DNA of 64,000 bases from Streptomyces diastatochromogenes (GCA_026913215.1 JAPTYK010000001.1:2356001-2420000), one strand, 5' to 3'. Shown: positions 18,002 to 30,329, numbered from the stretch's first letter. A program made the numbers and translations. Notes: generated by a model from the sequence alone, not told the origin.

Positions 18002-18416
18002 CCCTGGCCCTGGGCGGCCGCCGGGTCCATCCAGAAGACCTCCCAGTGGTGGCCGTCCAGGTCGGTGAAGGAGCGGCCGTACATGAAGCCCAGCTCCAGC
18101 GGCTCCTTCGCCGGGCCGCCGCCGGCGGCGAGGGCGGCGTCGGCGAGCCGGTCGCACTCCTCCCGGCTCCCGGCGCTCAGCGTGACCAGGACCTCGGTGG
18201 TCCTGGTCGCGTCGGAGATCTCTTGCCGGGGGCCATGAAGGACTTGAACTTGGGCTCTTCGAGGAGCATCGCGAAGATCGTGTCGCTGATGACCACACAG
18301 GCGGTGGTCTCGTCGCTGAACTGCGGGTTCGAGGAGTAGCCGAGCTTCTCGAAGAAGGCCTTGCTGGCGTCGACGTCCTTCACGGGCAGGTTCACGAAGA
18401 TCATCTGCGGGGCCAT
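17998..18416 (-). CDS. VOC family (glyoxalase/bleomycin resistance-like) protein
   Basis: About 139 residues with the VOC fold: MIFVNLPVKDVDASKAFFEKLGY at the start, TACVVISDTIFAMLLEE in the middle and, after one indel near 18220, LVTLSAGSREECDRLADAAL, LGFMYGRSFTDLDGHHWEVFWMDP at the end. Close relatives are metal-dependent or metal-free small-molecule binding proteins; function unknown. The ATG at 18416 gives the usual N-terminus. Confidence 0.85.
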
Positions 18417-18488
18417 GGCGCTCTCTTCTCTCGTTCGTTCACGTCGTGCGGCGCTGTCGAGAGGTAAGACGTGGCCGCCCCTCGGAAC

Positions 18489-18962
18489 TCATCGCTCTCC
18501 GGGGATTCTTTTCGCTCGGCCGACCGAGCGCAGTTCGAGCGCCGCCAGCGGGACGAACCCCCGCCCGTCCCCCCGGTGCCCGCCCCGTCCCCGGCGAGCC
18601 GCCGCAGCATCCCGAGCGCGACCCGCTCCCCTGCGCCTTGGCCCGCTCCGCCGTCGGCCCCGGTGCAGCCCGTCGACGCTCGCGCGCCAGAGCTGCACCC
18701 AGCGGCCGAAGTGCGCGGCGGTGAGCGGCCGGGCGGTGTGCAGCGCGGCGTGCGGGGCGAAGGCGTCGCGCCCGTATCCGCCCGTACGGAAGAGGGCCCG
18801 CTCCCAGAAGCCGGCGATGTGCGGCAGATGGGCCTCCAGGTCCGTACCGGCGAGCTCCGTGAAGAAGGGCCCGATCAGCGGGTCCGCGAAGGCGGCGCCG
18901 TAGAACCGGCGCAGCAGCACGTCGAGGTCGTGGCGGTCGCCGAGGTCGGGGGTGGCACGCAT
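18489..18962 (-). CDS. Group III truncated hemoglobin
   Basis: About 157 residues. The N-terminal two thirds (LLRRFYGAAFADPLIGPFF, HLPHIAGFWERALFRTGGYGR, HAALHTARPLTAAHFGRWVQLW) match group III truncated globins, with several conserved His in the heme region. After HFGRWVQLWRASVDGLH at least two indels scramble the frame; the true tail probably contains ALGMLRRLAG and FVPLAALELRSVGR. Such proteins bind O2 or NO; the role here is not known. The end coordinate is less certain than the start. Confidence 0.7.
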   Translation of the reverse strand: MRATPDLGDRHDLDVLLRRFYGAAFADPLIGPFFTELAGTDLEAHLPHIAGFWERALFRTGGYGRDAFAPHAALHTARPLTAAHFGRWVQLWRASVDGLHRGRRRSGPRRRGAGRARDAAAARRGRGGHRGDGRGFVPLAALELRSVGRAKRIPGER

Positions 18963-19016
18963 GCCCTCCAGTGTCCCCCCGCCCGGCGTCGGCGTCCGCG
19001 TCGGCGTCCGCGTGGG

Positions 19017-20049
19017 CTACGAGGTGACGGGCCCCTTCCCCGCGTATCTACCCGTGTAGCACCGCAGGTCCATCTGCCGCTGGGCGCCGCCGAGCAGGGC
19101 GGCGCCCAGCGGGGTGAGGTGTGGAGGACCGCGTTGCCGTGGCGGAGGGTCGCGATGAGTCCGGCCTCGCGGAGGACGCCCGCGTGCTGGCTGGCGGAGG
19201 CCAGGGACACGCCGGCCCTGCGGGCCAGTTCGCTGGTCGTGCCGCCGTCGCCGATGGCGTGGAGGACGGCCGAGCGGGTCTGGCCGACCAGTTTGGCCAG
19301 CGAGGAGCCGCCGGGCGCGCGGACGGTGGGCGCCTCGCCGTGGGTGACGGGGTAGACGAGGACCGGGGGCAGCGCGGGGTCGCGCAGCACCACCGGGGTC
19401 CCCCGGCAGAAGAACGAGGGCTGGAGCAGCAGCCCCCGTCCGTCGAGGTGGACGTCCCGGTCGACCGGGTAGTCCGCCTCCAGGACGGGCGCGCGCCAGC
19501 GGAGCATCGGCGGCAGCGAGGCGAGGAGTTCCTCGGCCCCGCCGTCCAGGAGGGCCCGGCCGCGGCGGGCCCGGTCGGCTTCGACGCGGGCCCTGATGTG
19601 CGGCCAGTACGGCTCGATCGCGGCCCGGTGGTAGCTCCTGAGCGCCCCACGAGCCGGTCGAAGGGCTCCGCGCCGCCGTCGGCGAGGGCCCGCAGCGAGT
19701 GGGGCACGGTCCGGCCGCCGGAGCGGTCGGCGGCGAGCAGCGAGAGTTCGCCGCGCAGCCGGCCGGGCTCGGTGGCGCGGATGGCCTGGAGTCCCTCGTC
19801 GATGCCGTGGACGCCTTCCGCGGGCGTCAGGAAGTCGGGGAAATAGCCTCGGCTGGGAACGAGGGCGGCGAGGAGGCGGGTCTCGCCGCCGAGCCGCATG
19901 CGGGCGTCCGAGCGCCATTCTCCGTAGACGACGGGTCCGCGCCGGTCTCTTAAGCGGTGAAAGCTCAGAATCGTTTCCCACAGAACGTCCGGCCGGGCGG
20001 CCGTCCGCACCCCTGCCAAATCGTTCCCGGTGAAATGAATCCGCAGCAT
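19017..20049 (-). CDS. ArsR-type winged-helix regulator (DUF5937-like N-terminus)
   Basis: About 343 residues. The N-terminal domain starts MLRIHFTGNDLAGVR and includes PDVLWETILSFHRLRDRRG; the C-terminal winged helix is RSAVLHAIGDGGTTSELARRAGVSLASASQHAGVLREAGLI, typical of ArsR-like regulators without the metal-binding cysteines. One indel near 19647 interrupts the middle and one near 19122 the end, where the family ending LTPLGAALLG lies in another frame; the stop is then at 19017-19019. The gene is monocistronic and its target is unknown. Confidence 0.78.
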
Positions 20050-20357
20050 GAACGTCCCCACCTGTGCACTCGCAACCACCCCCGACGACGAGTATGCACA
20101 GCATCACTGCACGTTACCAGGGTGTTTCAGCCACAGTTGAAAGGCATCGCGGCAATCCAGCGGAACCGAAAAGCTGTACGGGTCGGGCAGGAAACCTTCA
20201 GGACCGAGGTGACGGGCGAAGACCGTGGGGGGCTTTGTCCGTCCGGCGGCGGTCGGCGAGGTTGCGGCTCACCTGTCCGGCACCGGTAAAGGGCGCGGCC
20301 TCCGGGTGGGGATCCGGGGGTCGCGCCCGCCCCGTTCTTTGTGCCGGGGAATCGAGG

Positions 20358-20398
20358 ATGTTCAATTTCCAATAATTCAATCGGCCGCAATTGAACAT
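20358..20398. repeat. Perfect 10-bp inverted repeat in an AT-rich island
   Basis: ATGTTCAATT (20358-20367) and AATTGAACAT (20389-20398) are exact inverted copies separated by 21 bases, with a further TAATTCAAT inside. The composition is unlike the surroundings. It may be an operator or a second hairpin after the ppdK terminator. Confidence 0.55.
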
Positions 20399-20432
20399 TG
20401 ACCCACATCAGCTCGACAAACGAACGAACAAC

Positions 20433-20467
20433 GGGACGGACACCTCCGCACAAAAGGTGTCCGTCCC
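20433..20467. terminator. Hairpin terminator downstream of ppdK
   Basis: GGGACGGACACCT (20433-20445) pairs perfectly with AGGTGTCCGTCCC (20455-20467) around a nine-base loop, 74 bases past the ppdK stop. On the minus strand the following bases are T-rich (GTTGTTCGTTCGTTTG). Confidence 0.75.
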
Positions 20468-20540
20468 GTCTCTTTTATGAATCCGGAGCCGCCGCCCGTC
20501 GGTGAGGGTCAAGAGGTGACCGACGGCGGCTCCGGTGGCC

Positions 20541-23252
<2,712 letters not shown>

Positions 23253-23606
23253 GGGTCCCGACTCCTCGATGACTCGGTTGGCTGCCCTGACGGCGAGGAA
23301 CATACCCAGATCGAAGGCTTCTGGGGAGGTACGCCTGCCGGTCACACGGTCTTAACCACCCGTCCGCCAGCACTTCGAAAGTTACCGAGGCGAAGCTTCC
23401 GGTTTCACGCCCCGAAGGCCATCTGGCCCAATCTCCAGCTTACTCGCTCACATGAGCGCTAGATCGAGCATTTGCGTTCAACTCTTAAACACAAAAGGGG
23501 TGGCACCCAGTGCCACCCCTTCAGGCGGTGCACCCTTCCGTAACCTGCTCATCTGAGCACAACCCCCTCAGGGGTGGCGAGGATCACTCCCCGGAAGGGC
23601 CGGATC
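23253..23606. other. Intergenic region between ppdK and dusB
   Basis: No gene supported. It holds the ppdK promoter region and the dusB terminator at 23495-23521. The stretch 23455-23495 is relatively AT-rich. Confidence 0.6.
23495..23521 (-). terminator. Rho-independent terminator of dusB
   Basis: AAGGGGTGGCAC (23495-23506) pairs with GTGCCACCCCTT (23510-23521) around a three-base loop. In the minus direction it is followed by TTTGTGTTTAAG, a U-rich tract. It lies about 86 bases past the dusB stop. Confidence 0.85.
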
Positions 23607-24743
23607 TCAGCCGCCGGACGTGTCCAGCTCCGCGTCCTCGCTCACTCCGGCGCAGTCGTAGGGGTCCTTGAGCCAGCCGTCCGGCAGGACAACCCGGTTG
23701 TTTCCGGACGTACGGCCCCGGGGACCGTCCGCACCCACCGGCCACGGCTGGTCCAGGTCGAGCTCGCTCAACTGAGCGCGCAGCTCGTCCAGAGAAGAGG
23801 TGATCGCGAGCTTCTTGCGCATCTCGGATCCCACCGAGAAGCCCTTCAGGTACCAGGCCACGTGCTTGCGGAAGTCGATGACACCGCGTGCCTCGTCGCC
23901 CAGCCACTCGCCGAGCAGCCGCGCGTGCCGCACCATCGCGTCCGCGACCACCCGCAGACCGGGCTGGGCGTACTCGCCCGTGCCCTCGAAGCCCGCCACC
24001 AGGTCCCCGAAGAGCCACGGGCGGCCCAGGCAGCCGCGGCCCACGACGACGCCGTCGCAGCCCGTCTCCCGCATCATCCGCAGCGCGTCGTCCGCCGACC
24101 AGATGTCGCCGTTGCCGAGCACCGGGATCTCCGGCACGTGCTCCTTGAGCCGCGCGATGGCGTCCCAGTCGGCCGTGCCGCCGTAGTGCTGCGCCGCCGT
24201 CCGCCCGTGCAGGGCGATGGCGGTGACGCCCTCCTCGACGGCGATCCGGCCCGCGTCGAGATAGGTGATGTGGTCGTCGTCGATGCCCTTGCGCATCTTC
24301 ATCGTGACCGGCAGGTCGCCCGCGTTGGTCACGGCCTCGTTCAGGATCGCCCGCAGCAGCGGCCGCTTGTAGGGCAGGGCCGAGCCGCCGCCCTTCCGGG
24401 TCACCTTCGGCACCGGGCAGCCGAAGTTCAGGTCGATGTGGTCGGCGAGGTCCTCGTCGACGATCATCCGCACGGCCTTGCCGACCGTCACCGGATCCAC
24501 TCCGTAGAGCTGGATCGAGCGCGGCTTCTCCGTCTCGTCGAAGCGGATGAGCTGCATCGTCTTCTCGTTGCGCTCGACCAGGGCACGCGTCGTGATCATC
24601 TCGCTCACGAACAGCCCCTTGCCACCGCTGAACTCGCGGCAGAGGGTACGGAAGGGGGCGTTGGTGATGCCGGCCATGGGCGCGAGCACCACCGGCGGCT
24701 GCACGATGTGCGGCCCGATGGCGAGAGGGGTGAACGCGGTCAT
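23607..24743 (-). CDS. dusB: tRNA-dihydrouridine synthase
   Basis: 378 residues, intact. FMN-dependent reduction of uridines in the tRNA D-loop. The barrel begins VVLAPMAGITNAPFR, followed by FVSEMITTRALVE, DHIDLNFGCPVPKVTRKGGG with the catalytic Cys, MKMRKGIDDDHITYLD, IALHGRTAAQHYGGTADW, PVLGNGDIWSADDALRMM and GRGCLGRPWLFGDL. The ATG at 24743 is divergent from the MFS gene. Confidence 0.95.
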   Translation of the reverse strand: MTAFTPLAIGPHIVQPPVVLAPMAGITNAPFRTLCREFSGGKGLFVSEMITTRALVERNEKTMQLIRFDETEKPRSIQLYGVDPVTVGKAVRMIVDEDLADHIDLNFGCPVPKVTRKGGGSALPYKRPLLRAILNEAVTNAGDLPVTMKMRKGIDDDHITYLDAGRIAVEEGVTAIALHGRTAAQHYGGTADWDAIARLKEHVPEIPVLGNGDIWSADDALRMMRETGCDGVVVGRGCLGRPWLFGDLVAGFEGTGEYAQPGLRVVADAMVRHARLLGEWLGDEARGVIDFRKHVAWYLKGFSVGSEMRKKLAITSSLDELRAQLSELDLDQPWPVGADGPRGRTSGNNRVVLPDGWLKDPYDCAGVSEDAELDTSGG

Positions 24744-24750
24744 TCAGCCA

Positions 24751-24779
24751 TTGTCGCGCACGGCGAAGATTGTTAGACA
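24751..24779 (+). promoter_or_regulatory. Candidate promoter of the MFS gene
   Basis: TTGTCG (24751-24756), 17 bases, TAGACA (24774-24779), with the ATG at 24796. The spacing fits a vegetative sigma factor and predicts a very short leader. Confidence 0.4.
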
Positions 24780-24795
24780 GCCGTACGATCCAGGC

Positions 24796-26238
24796 ATGCC
24801 CGAGCTCACACGCGCGCGCCGTCTCGTCGTCCTCGCGATCTGCTGCATGAGCCTGCTGATCGTCAGCCTGGACAACACCGCGCTGAACGTCGCCCTGCCC
24901 GCCATGCGGCGCGACCTCGGCGCCACCGTCGCCGGCATGCAGTGGACCATCGACGCCTACACCCTGGTCCTCGCCTCCCTGCTGATGCTCGCGGGCTCCA
25001 CCGCCGACCGGATCGGCCGCCGCAAGGTCTTCGTCACCGGCCTGGCCGTCTTCGCGCTGGGCTCGCTGCTCTGCTCCCTCGCGCCGAACCTGGAGTCCCT
25101 GATCGCCTTCCGGGCCGTCCAGGCCGTGGGCGGCTCGATGCTGAACCCGGTCGCCATGTCGATCATCACCAACACCTTCACGGAACCGGCCGCACGCGCG
25201 CGTGCCATCGGCGTCTGGGGCGGGGTCGTCGGCGTCTCCATGGCCGCCGGACCGCTGGTCGGCGGCGTGCTCGTCCAGTCGGTCGACTGGCGGGCGATCT
25301 TCTGGGTCAACCTGCCGGTCGCCCTCGCCGCCCTGGTCCTGACCCTGCGGTACGTCCCCGAGTCCCGCGCGCCCCGGCCCCGGCGCCCCGACCCCGTGGG
25401 GCAGGTCCTGGTGACGGTGCTCCTCGGCTCGCTCACGTACGCGATCATCGAGACCGACCCGCTCTTCGCCGGGATCGCGGCCGCCGCCCTCGTCGGTCTG
25501 CTCCTCTACGAGCCCCGCCGCCACGAGCCCCTGATCGACCTGCGGTTCTTCCGCAGCGCGCCGTTCAGCGGGGCCACCGTCATCGCGGTCTGCGCCTTCG
25601 CCTCGCTCGGCGGCTTCCTCTTCCTGAACACCCTGTACCTCCAGGACGTGCGCGGCCTCTCCCCGCTGGCCGCCGGGTTCTGGATGCTGCCGATGGCCGG
25701 CATGACCTTCGTCTTCGCCCCGCTGTCGGGGCGCCTCACCGCCTCGCGCGGGCCGCGTCCCTCGCTGCTGCTCGCGGGGACGGCGATGGCGGCGGGTCCG
25801 CTGCTCTTCGCCGCCTTCTCCGCCGAGACGAGCGATCCGCTGCTCCTCACCGGGTACGTGGTCTTCGGCATCGGCTTCGGCCTGGTGAACGCCCCCATCA
25901 CCAACACCGCCGTCTCCGGGATGCCCCGCGCGCAGGCCGGGGTGGCGGCGGCCGTGGCCTCGACGAGCCGCCAGGTCGGGCAGACGCTGGGGGTCGCGGT
26001 GATCGGCACGGTCCTGGCGGTGGGCGCCGGTGCCTCGCTGGACGCGGACGCGTTCGTGGCGGCGGCCCGCCCCGGCTACTGGATCATCACGGGCTGCGGG
26101 CTCGCCGTCCTCGCGGTCGGGGCGCTGACCAGCGGTCCGTGGGCGCGGCGCACGGCGGAGCGGACGGCGCGGTCGCTGGCGCCGGAGGGCTCGGCCGAGG
26201 GCGGGCCTCAGGCGATGGCGAGGACGCCCTCCGCCTGA
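24796..26238 (+). CDS. MFS exporter, DHA2 (14-helix) family
   Basis: 480 residues, intact. Proton-driven drug/metabolite exporter family: VSLDNTALNVALPAMRRDLG in helix 1, motif A LLMLAGSTADRIGRRKVF, helix 4 AFRAVQAVGGSMLNPVAM, motif C GVVGVSMAAGPLVGGVLV and WRAIFWVNLP before helix 6. The second half includes LYLQDVRGLSPLAAGFWMLP. The 3' end overlaps the convergent XRE regulator by 31 bases. Substrate unknown. Confidence 0.92.
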   Translation: MPELTRARRLVVLAICCMSLLIVSLDNTALNVALPAMRRDLGATVAGMQWTIDAYTLVLASLLMLAGSTADRIGRRKVFVTGLAVFALGSLLCSLAPNLESLIAFRAVQAVGGSMLNPVAMSIITNTFTEPAARARAIGVWGGVVGVSMAAGPLVGGVLVQSVDWRAIFWVNLPVALAALVLTLRYVPESRAPRPRRPDPVGQVLVTVLLGSLTYAIIETDPLFAGIAAAALVGLLLYEPRRHEPLIDLRFFRSAPFSGATVIAVCAFASLGGFLFLNTLYLQDVRGLSPLAAGFWMLPMAGMTFVFAPLSGRLTASRGPRPSLLLAGTAMAAGPLLFAAFSAETSDPLLLTGYVVFGIGFGLVNAPITNTAVSGMPRAQAGVAAAVASTSRQVGQTLGVAVIGTVLAVGAGASLDADAFVAAARPGYWIITGCGLAVLAVGALTSGPWARRTAERTARSLAPEGSAEGGPQAMARTPSA

Positions 26239-27091
26239 TCCCGGACCACCAGGTCGAGGAGGCGGGCGACGCCGTCCTCGGTGGCCTCGTCCACGGGGAC
26301 GTAGGTGACCAGGTGCGTCCCGGCGTTCGGGCCGAGCCACAGGTTGGTGTGCTCGAAGCTGAGCAGCCCCACGCGCGCGTTGCGGATGACCTTCACGCGG
26401 CCGCCGGGGGCGACCACCTCGTGCCGGGCCCAGATCTCCCGGAACTCGGGCGAGGCCTCTTCGAGGCGTCGTACGAGCTCCTTCCAGGCGGGCTCGGCCA
26501 GGTGCTCGGCCATGGCGGCGCGGAGCTTCCCGGCGAGGGCGCGCATGACCTCGGGCAGGTCGGTGACCGAGGCACGGAAGTCCTCGTTCGTGAAGGCCAG
26601 CCAGAGGGAGTTGCGGTCCTCGCGGGGCAGCGCGTCCAGGTCGCAGAAGAGCTGCCCGAAGGTGCGGTTGTGGGCGAGGAAGTCGTAGCGGCTGTTCTGG
26701 ATCGCGGCGGGCACCGGCTCCAGCTGGTCGAGCAGGCGGCGCAGGGTGGGCGTGACGGCGGAGCAGGACGCCTCGGGGTGCGGGTCGGCGTGGCCCGCGA
26801 GGGCGAAGAGGTGGCTGCGCTCGGTCGGGTCGAGCAGCAGGGCTCCGGCGAGGGCGTCGAGGACCTGCGGGGAGACCTGGATGTCCCGGGCCTGCTCCAG
26901 CCAGGTGTACCAGGTGACGCCGACGGCGGAGAGGTACGCGACCTCCTCGCGGCGCAGGCCGGGGGTGCGGCGGCGCGCCCCGGGGAGGCCGACCTGCTCG
27001 GGGTGATGCGCTCGCGGCGGCTGCGCAGGAAGGCGGCGAGCTCGTGGCGCCGTACGTCCTGTTCGGGTGAGCTGATCGCCATGAGGGTCAT
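26208..27091 (-). CDS. XRE-family regulator with MmyB-like ligand-binding domain
   Basis: About 294 residues. The HTH region is TPGLRREEVAYLSAVGVTWYTWLEQARDI, followed by SPQVLDALAGALLLDPTERSHLFALAG and a MmyB-type sensor domain (QNSRYDFLAHNRTFGQLFCDL, EFREIWARHEVVAPGGRVKVIRN, LWLGPNAGTHLVTYVPVD). One indel near 27005 separates the first 30 residues. Divergent from the MFS gene at 27193 with two GTACCAGG sites between them, so it probably controls that exporter. A paralogous pair is at 57768-60195. Confidence 0.85.
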
Positions 27092-27133
27092 GCCTCCAGG
27101 GTGCCGGGGTGGTCAGCCGCTTTCCAGGTAGTG

Positions 27134-27166
27134 CTTGTACCAGGATAAGGAGACTCTGGTACCAGG
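27134..27166. promoter_or_regulatory. Paired GTACCAGG sites between the XRE regulator and the MFS gene
   Basis: CTTGTACCAGG (27134-27144) and CTGGTACCAGG (27156-27166), 22 bases apart, which is two helical turns, so both would face the same side of the DNA. The second contains the full palindrome CTGGTACCAG. They lie 27 to 59 bases before the MFS start and 43 to 75 before the regulator start. Confidence 0.5.
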
Positions 27167-27192
27167 CTGAGCGGAGGCGGAGGCTCGGTCCT

Positions 27193-28627
27193 GTGACCAC
27201 GACCTCTCCCTCCGTCCGTACGGCCTCCCCGGTCGGCCGCCAGGCCCCGGCGCTCGGCGCCCTCGGCCTGTTCACCGTCCTCCTCGGGGCCGCGCTCCCC
27301 CTCATCGACTTCTTCATCGTCAACGTCGCCCTGCCGTCCATCGACCGGGACCTCGCCGCGGGCCCGGCGCTCCTGGAGCTGGTCGTCGCCGGGTACGGCC
27401 TGGCGTACTCCGTGCTGCTCGTCCTCGGCGGGCGGCTGGGCGACCTCTTCGGCCGCCGCCGGCTCTTCCTCGCCGGGATGGCCGCCTTCGGGCTGACCTC
27501 GCTGGCCTGCGGGCTCGCCCCGGACGCCTGGACGCTGGTCGCGGCGCGGGTGGCGCAGGGCGCGGCGGCGGCGCTGATGCTGCCGCAGGTCCTCGCGACC
27601 ATCCACTCCTCGACCGAGGGGCCGCGCCGGGCGCGGGCGCTCAGCCTGTACGGGGCGACCGCGGGGCTCGCGATGGCGGGCGGCCAGATCCTGGGCGGGG
27701 TGCTCGTGACCGCCGACGTCGCGGGCTCGGGCTGGCGCGCGGTGTTCCTGGTGAACGTGCCGGTGGCGGTGGCGGGCCTGGTCCTCGCCCTCCGCACGGT
27801 GCCGGAGACCCGTTCGGACCGGCCCGCGCCGGTGGACGTGCCGGGCACGCTGCTCCTCGCGCTCGCGCTGCTGTCCCTGCTCGCTCCGCTGACGGAGGGC
27901 CGGGCGGCGGGCTGGCCGCTGTGGACCTGGGTGTCGCTCGCGGTGTTCCCGTTCGCGGCGGGGCCTTCTGGTGGGTGGAGCGGCGGGCGGACCGCCGGGG
28001 CGCCGTCCCGCTGGTCCCGCCGAGCCTGCTCGCCCTGGTTCCGGTGCGGCGCGGGCTTCCGGTGGTCCTCGTCTTCTCGCTGGGCTTCTCCGGCTTCATG
28101 TTCGTGATCGCGGTGGCGCTCCAGCAGGGCCTGGAGATGGGCGCGGTGGCCTCGGGCGCGGCGCTCGTGCCGATGGCGCTCGCCTTCTTCGCGGCCTCGC
28201 TCGCGGGTCCGCGTCTGGTGCGGCGCTGGGGCACCCGGATCGTGCCGGTGGGGTCCCTGCTCCAGGGCCTCGGGTCGCCGCCGTCGCCTGGGCGGTGGGG
28301 CACGACTGGCAGGGGCTGTCGGCCTGGGACCTGGTGCCGGGCGTGGCGGTGGCGGGCCTCGGTCAGGGGCTCCAGCTGCCGGTGCTGTTCCGGGTGGTGC
28401 TCTCCGAGGTGCCGTCGGAGCGGGCGGGCGTGGGCAGCGGGGTCATGGTGACGACGCAGCAGTCGGCGCTGACGCTCGGGGTGGCGACCCTCGGCTCGCT
28501 CTTCCTCTCGCTGGCGCCGTCTCCGGCCGACATGGGCACGGCGCTGCGGACGACGCTCCTGGTCCAGCTGGGGGTGGTGGCGCTGACGCTGCTGCTGAGC
28601 CTCCGCCTCCCGCGCACGGTGCGGTGA
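27193..28627 (+). CDS. MFS exporter, DHA2 (14-helix) family
   Basis: About 478 residues: LIDFFIVNVALPSIDRDL in helix 1, motif A LVLGGRLGDLFGRRRLF, RVAQGAAAALMLPQVLATI, motif C ATAGLAMAGGQILGGVLV and WRAVFLVNVPVAV. GTG start at 27193. Indels near 27963 and 28270 break the frame; the middle continues as LVPVRRGLPVVLVFSLGFSGF and the end as SGVMVTTQQSALTLGVATLG. Probably controlled by the divergent XRE regulator. Substrate unknown. Confidence 0.85.
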
Positions 28628-28649
28628 CTCCGGAAAACGAGAAGTGGAC

Positions 28650-28671
28650 TGACAGATATTGAAATCTGTCA
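28650..28671. promoter_or_regulatory. Operator-like palindrome before the aldo/keto reductase
   Basis: TGACAGAT (28650-28657) and ATCTGTCA (28664-28671) are perfect inverted halves separated by six bases, 22 bases before the start codon. The size and shape fit a TetR-family operator, and a TetR gene is the next gene in the same operon. Confidence 0.6.
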
Positions 28672-28693
28672 TCGCACATGTCATGGTTGTTCC

Positions 28694-29722
28694 ATGACCA
28701 CCACACCGAAGACCTCCGTCCCCACCCGCGCCCTCGGCGCCACCGGCCCCGCCGTCTCCGCGCTCGGCCTCGGCTGCATGGGCATGTCCGCGCTGTACGG
28801 CGAGGCCGACCGCGCCGAGTCGATCGCGACCGTCCACGCGGCCCTGGACGCCGGGGTCACCCTGCTCGACACGGGCGACTTCTACGGGATGGGCCACAAC
28901 GAGCTGCTGATCAACGAGGCCCTGCGGACGGCCCCGGCCGCCGCCCGCGAGCGGGCGCTGACGAGCGTGAAGTTCGGCGCCCTGCGCACGGTCGAGGGCG
29001 GCTTCACCGGCTACGACGGCCGTCCGGCCGCCGTGAAGAACTTCGCGGCGTACTCGCTCCAGCGGCTCGGCACCGACCACATCGACGTCTACCGGATCGC
29101 CCGCGTCGACCCCGACGTGCCGATCGAGGAGACCGTCGGCGCCATCGCCGAGCTGGTCGAGGCGGGGCACGTGCGGCACATCGGCCTCTCCGAGGTCGGC
29201 GCGGACACCCTGCGCCGGGCGGCGGCCGTGGCCCCGATCGCGGACCTCCAGATCGAGTACTCCCTCATCTCCCGCTCCATCGAGGAGAAGATCCTGCCGA
29301 CCGCCCGCGAACTGGGCATCGGCGTCACGGCGTACGGGGTCCTCTCCCGGGGGCTGATCAGCGGCCACTTCACCCGGGACCGGGAGCTGGCCGCCGGCGA
29401 CTTCCGCGGCTTCAGCCCCCGCTTCCAGGGCGACAACCTCCGTCACAACCTGGACCTGGTGGACCGTCTGCGCGCGGTCGCCGAGGCCAAGGGCGTCACG
29501 GTCGCCCAGACGGCCATCGCCTGGGTCCTCGCCCAGGGGCAGGACATCGTGCCGCTGATCGGCGCCCGCCGCCGCGACCGGCTCGCCGAGGCGCTCGGCG
29601 CCCTGGACGTCACGCTCGACGCCGCCGACCTGGCCGCGATCGAGGAGGCGGTCCCGGCGGACGCCGCCGCCGGCGCCCGCTACCCGGAGGCGCAGATGGC
29701 CCACCTGGACAGCGAGCACTGA
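28694..29722 (+). CDS. Aldo/keto reductase
   Basis: 342 residues, intact. NADPH-dependent carbonyl reductase fold: GLGCMGMSALYG, DTGDFYGMGHNELLINEAL with catalytic Asp and Tyr, SVKFGAL with the catalytic Lys, IEYSLISRSIEEKILP and the cofactor region PLIGARRRDRLAEAL. The position of the catalytic His of the usual tetrad (H-R-V-D) is occupied in IDVYRIARVDPD by Ala, a change I recall in a group of actinobacterial members. Followed 16 bases later by a TetR gene that likely regulates it through the upstream palindrome. Confidence 0.9.
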   Translation: MTTTPKTSVPTRALGATGPAVSALGLGCMGMSALYGEADRAESIATVHAALDAGVTLLDTGDFYGMGHNELLINEALRTAPAAARERALTSVKFGALRTVEGGFTGYDGRPAAVKNFAAYSLQRLGTDHIDVYRIARVDPDVPIEETVGAIAELVEAGHVRHIGLSEVGADTLRRAAAVAPIADLQIEYSLISRSIEEKILPTARELGIGVTAYGVLSRGLISGHFTRDRELAAGDFRGFSPRFQGDNLRHNLDLVDRLRAVAEAKGVTVAQTAIAWVLAQGQDIVPLIGARRRDRLAEALGALDVTLDAADLAAIEEAVPADAAAGARYPEAQMAHLDSEH

Positions 29723-29738
29723 CGGGTACTGTCGTCGC

Positions 29739-30329
29739 ATGGCCGCCACCGAGACCCTGACCGCAGAGCGCATCCTCGAAGCCACCGAGGAGGTGCTGCG
29801 GCGCTACGGGCCGGGGAAGGCGACCGTCGTCGACGTGGCCCGGGTGCTGGGCGTCAGCCACGGCAGCGTCTACCGCCACTTCCGCACGAAGGCGGCGCTG
29901 CGCGAGGCGGTCACCGAGCGGTGGCTGGAGCGGACGATCGTGGCGCTCACACCGTACCTGGAGGCCGAGGGCCCGGCGGACTGGCGGCTGACCGGCTGGC
30001 TCACGGCCCTGTTCGCCCTGAAGCGCAAGAAGGCCGGCGGGGATCCGGAGCTGATGGCCACCTTCCAGGTGCTCATCGGCGAGAACAGCGCGGTGGTCGA
30101 CCGGCACGAGGAGCACCTCGTCGAGCAGATCACCCGCATCCTGGAGGACGGGCACCGCGAGGGCCTGTTCGCGGCGCCGGAGCGGGACTTCGCGACCACG
30201 GCCCGCGCGGTCTTCGACGCCACGGACCGCTTCCACAATCCGGCGCACGCCGCCGAGTGGTCGTCCCCGGGCGCCGAGGACGCGTTCGCGGCGGTCGTCT
30301 CCCTCGTACAGCGCGCACTGCGGTCCTGA
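29739..30329 (+). CDS. TetR/AcrR family transcriptional regulator
   Basis: 196 residues, intact. N-terminal HTH: RILEATEEVLRRYGPGKATV then VDVARVLGVSHGSVYRHFRTKAALREAV. The C-terminal ligand domain contains ELMATFQVLIGENSAVVDRHEEHLVEQITRIL. It lies in one operon with the aldo/keto reductase; the palindrome at 28650-28671 is the likely operator. Confidence 0.92.
   Translation: MAATETLTAERILEATEEVLRRYGPGKATVVDVARVLGVSHGSVYRHFRTKAALREAVTERWLERTIVALTPYLEAEGPADWRLTGWLTALFALKRKKAGGDPELMATFQVLIGENSAVVDRHEEHLVEQITRILEDGHREGLFAAPERDFATTARAVFDATDRFHNPAHAAEWSSPGAEDAFAAVVSLVQRALRS

Larger units (their letters stand above)
20050..20540. other. Intergenic region between the ArsR gene and ppdK
   Basis: No gene supported over about 490 bases. 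The left part must hold the ArsR promoter. The right part has a clearly AT-richer island (about 20335-20425) with a 10-bp inverted repeat, and a strong hairpin terminator next to the ppdK 3' end. Confidence 0.6.
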
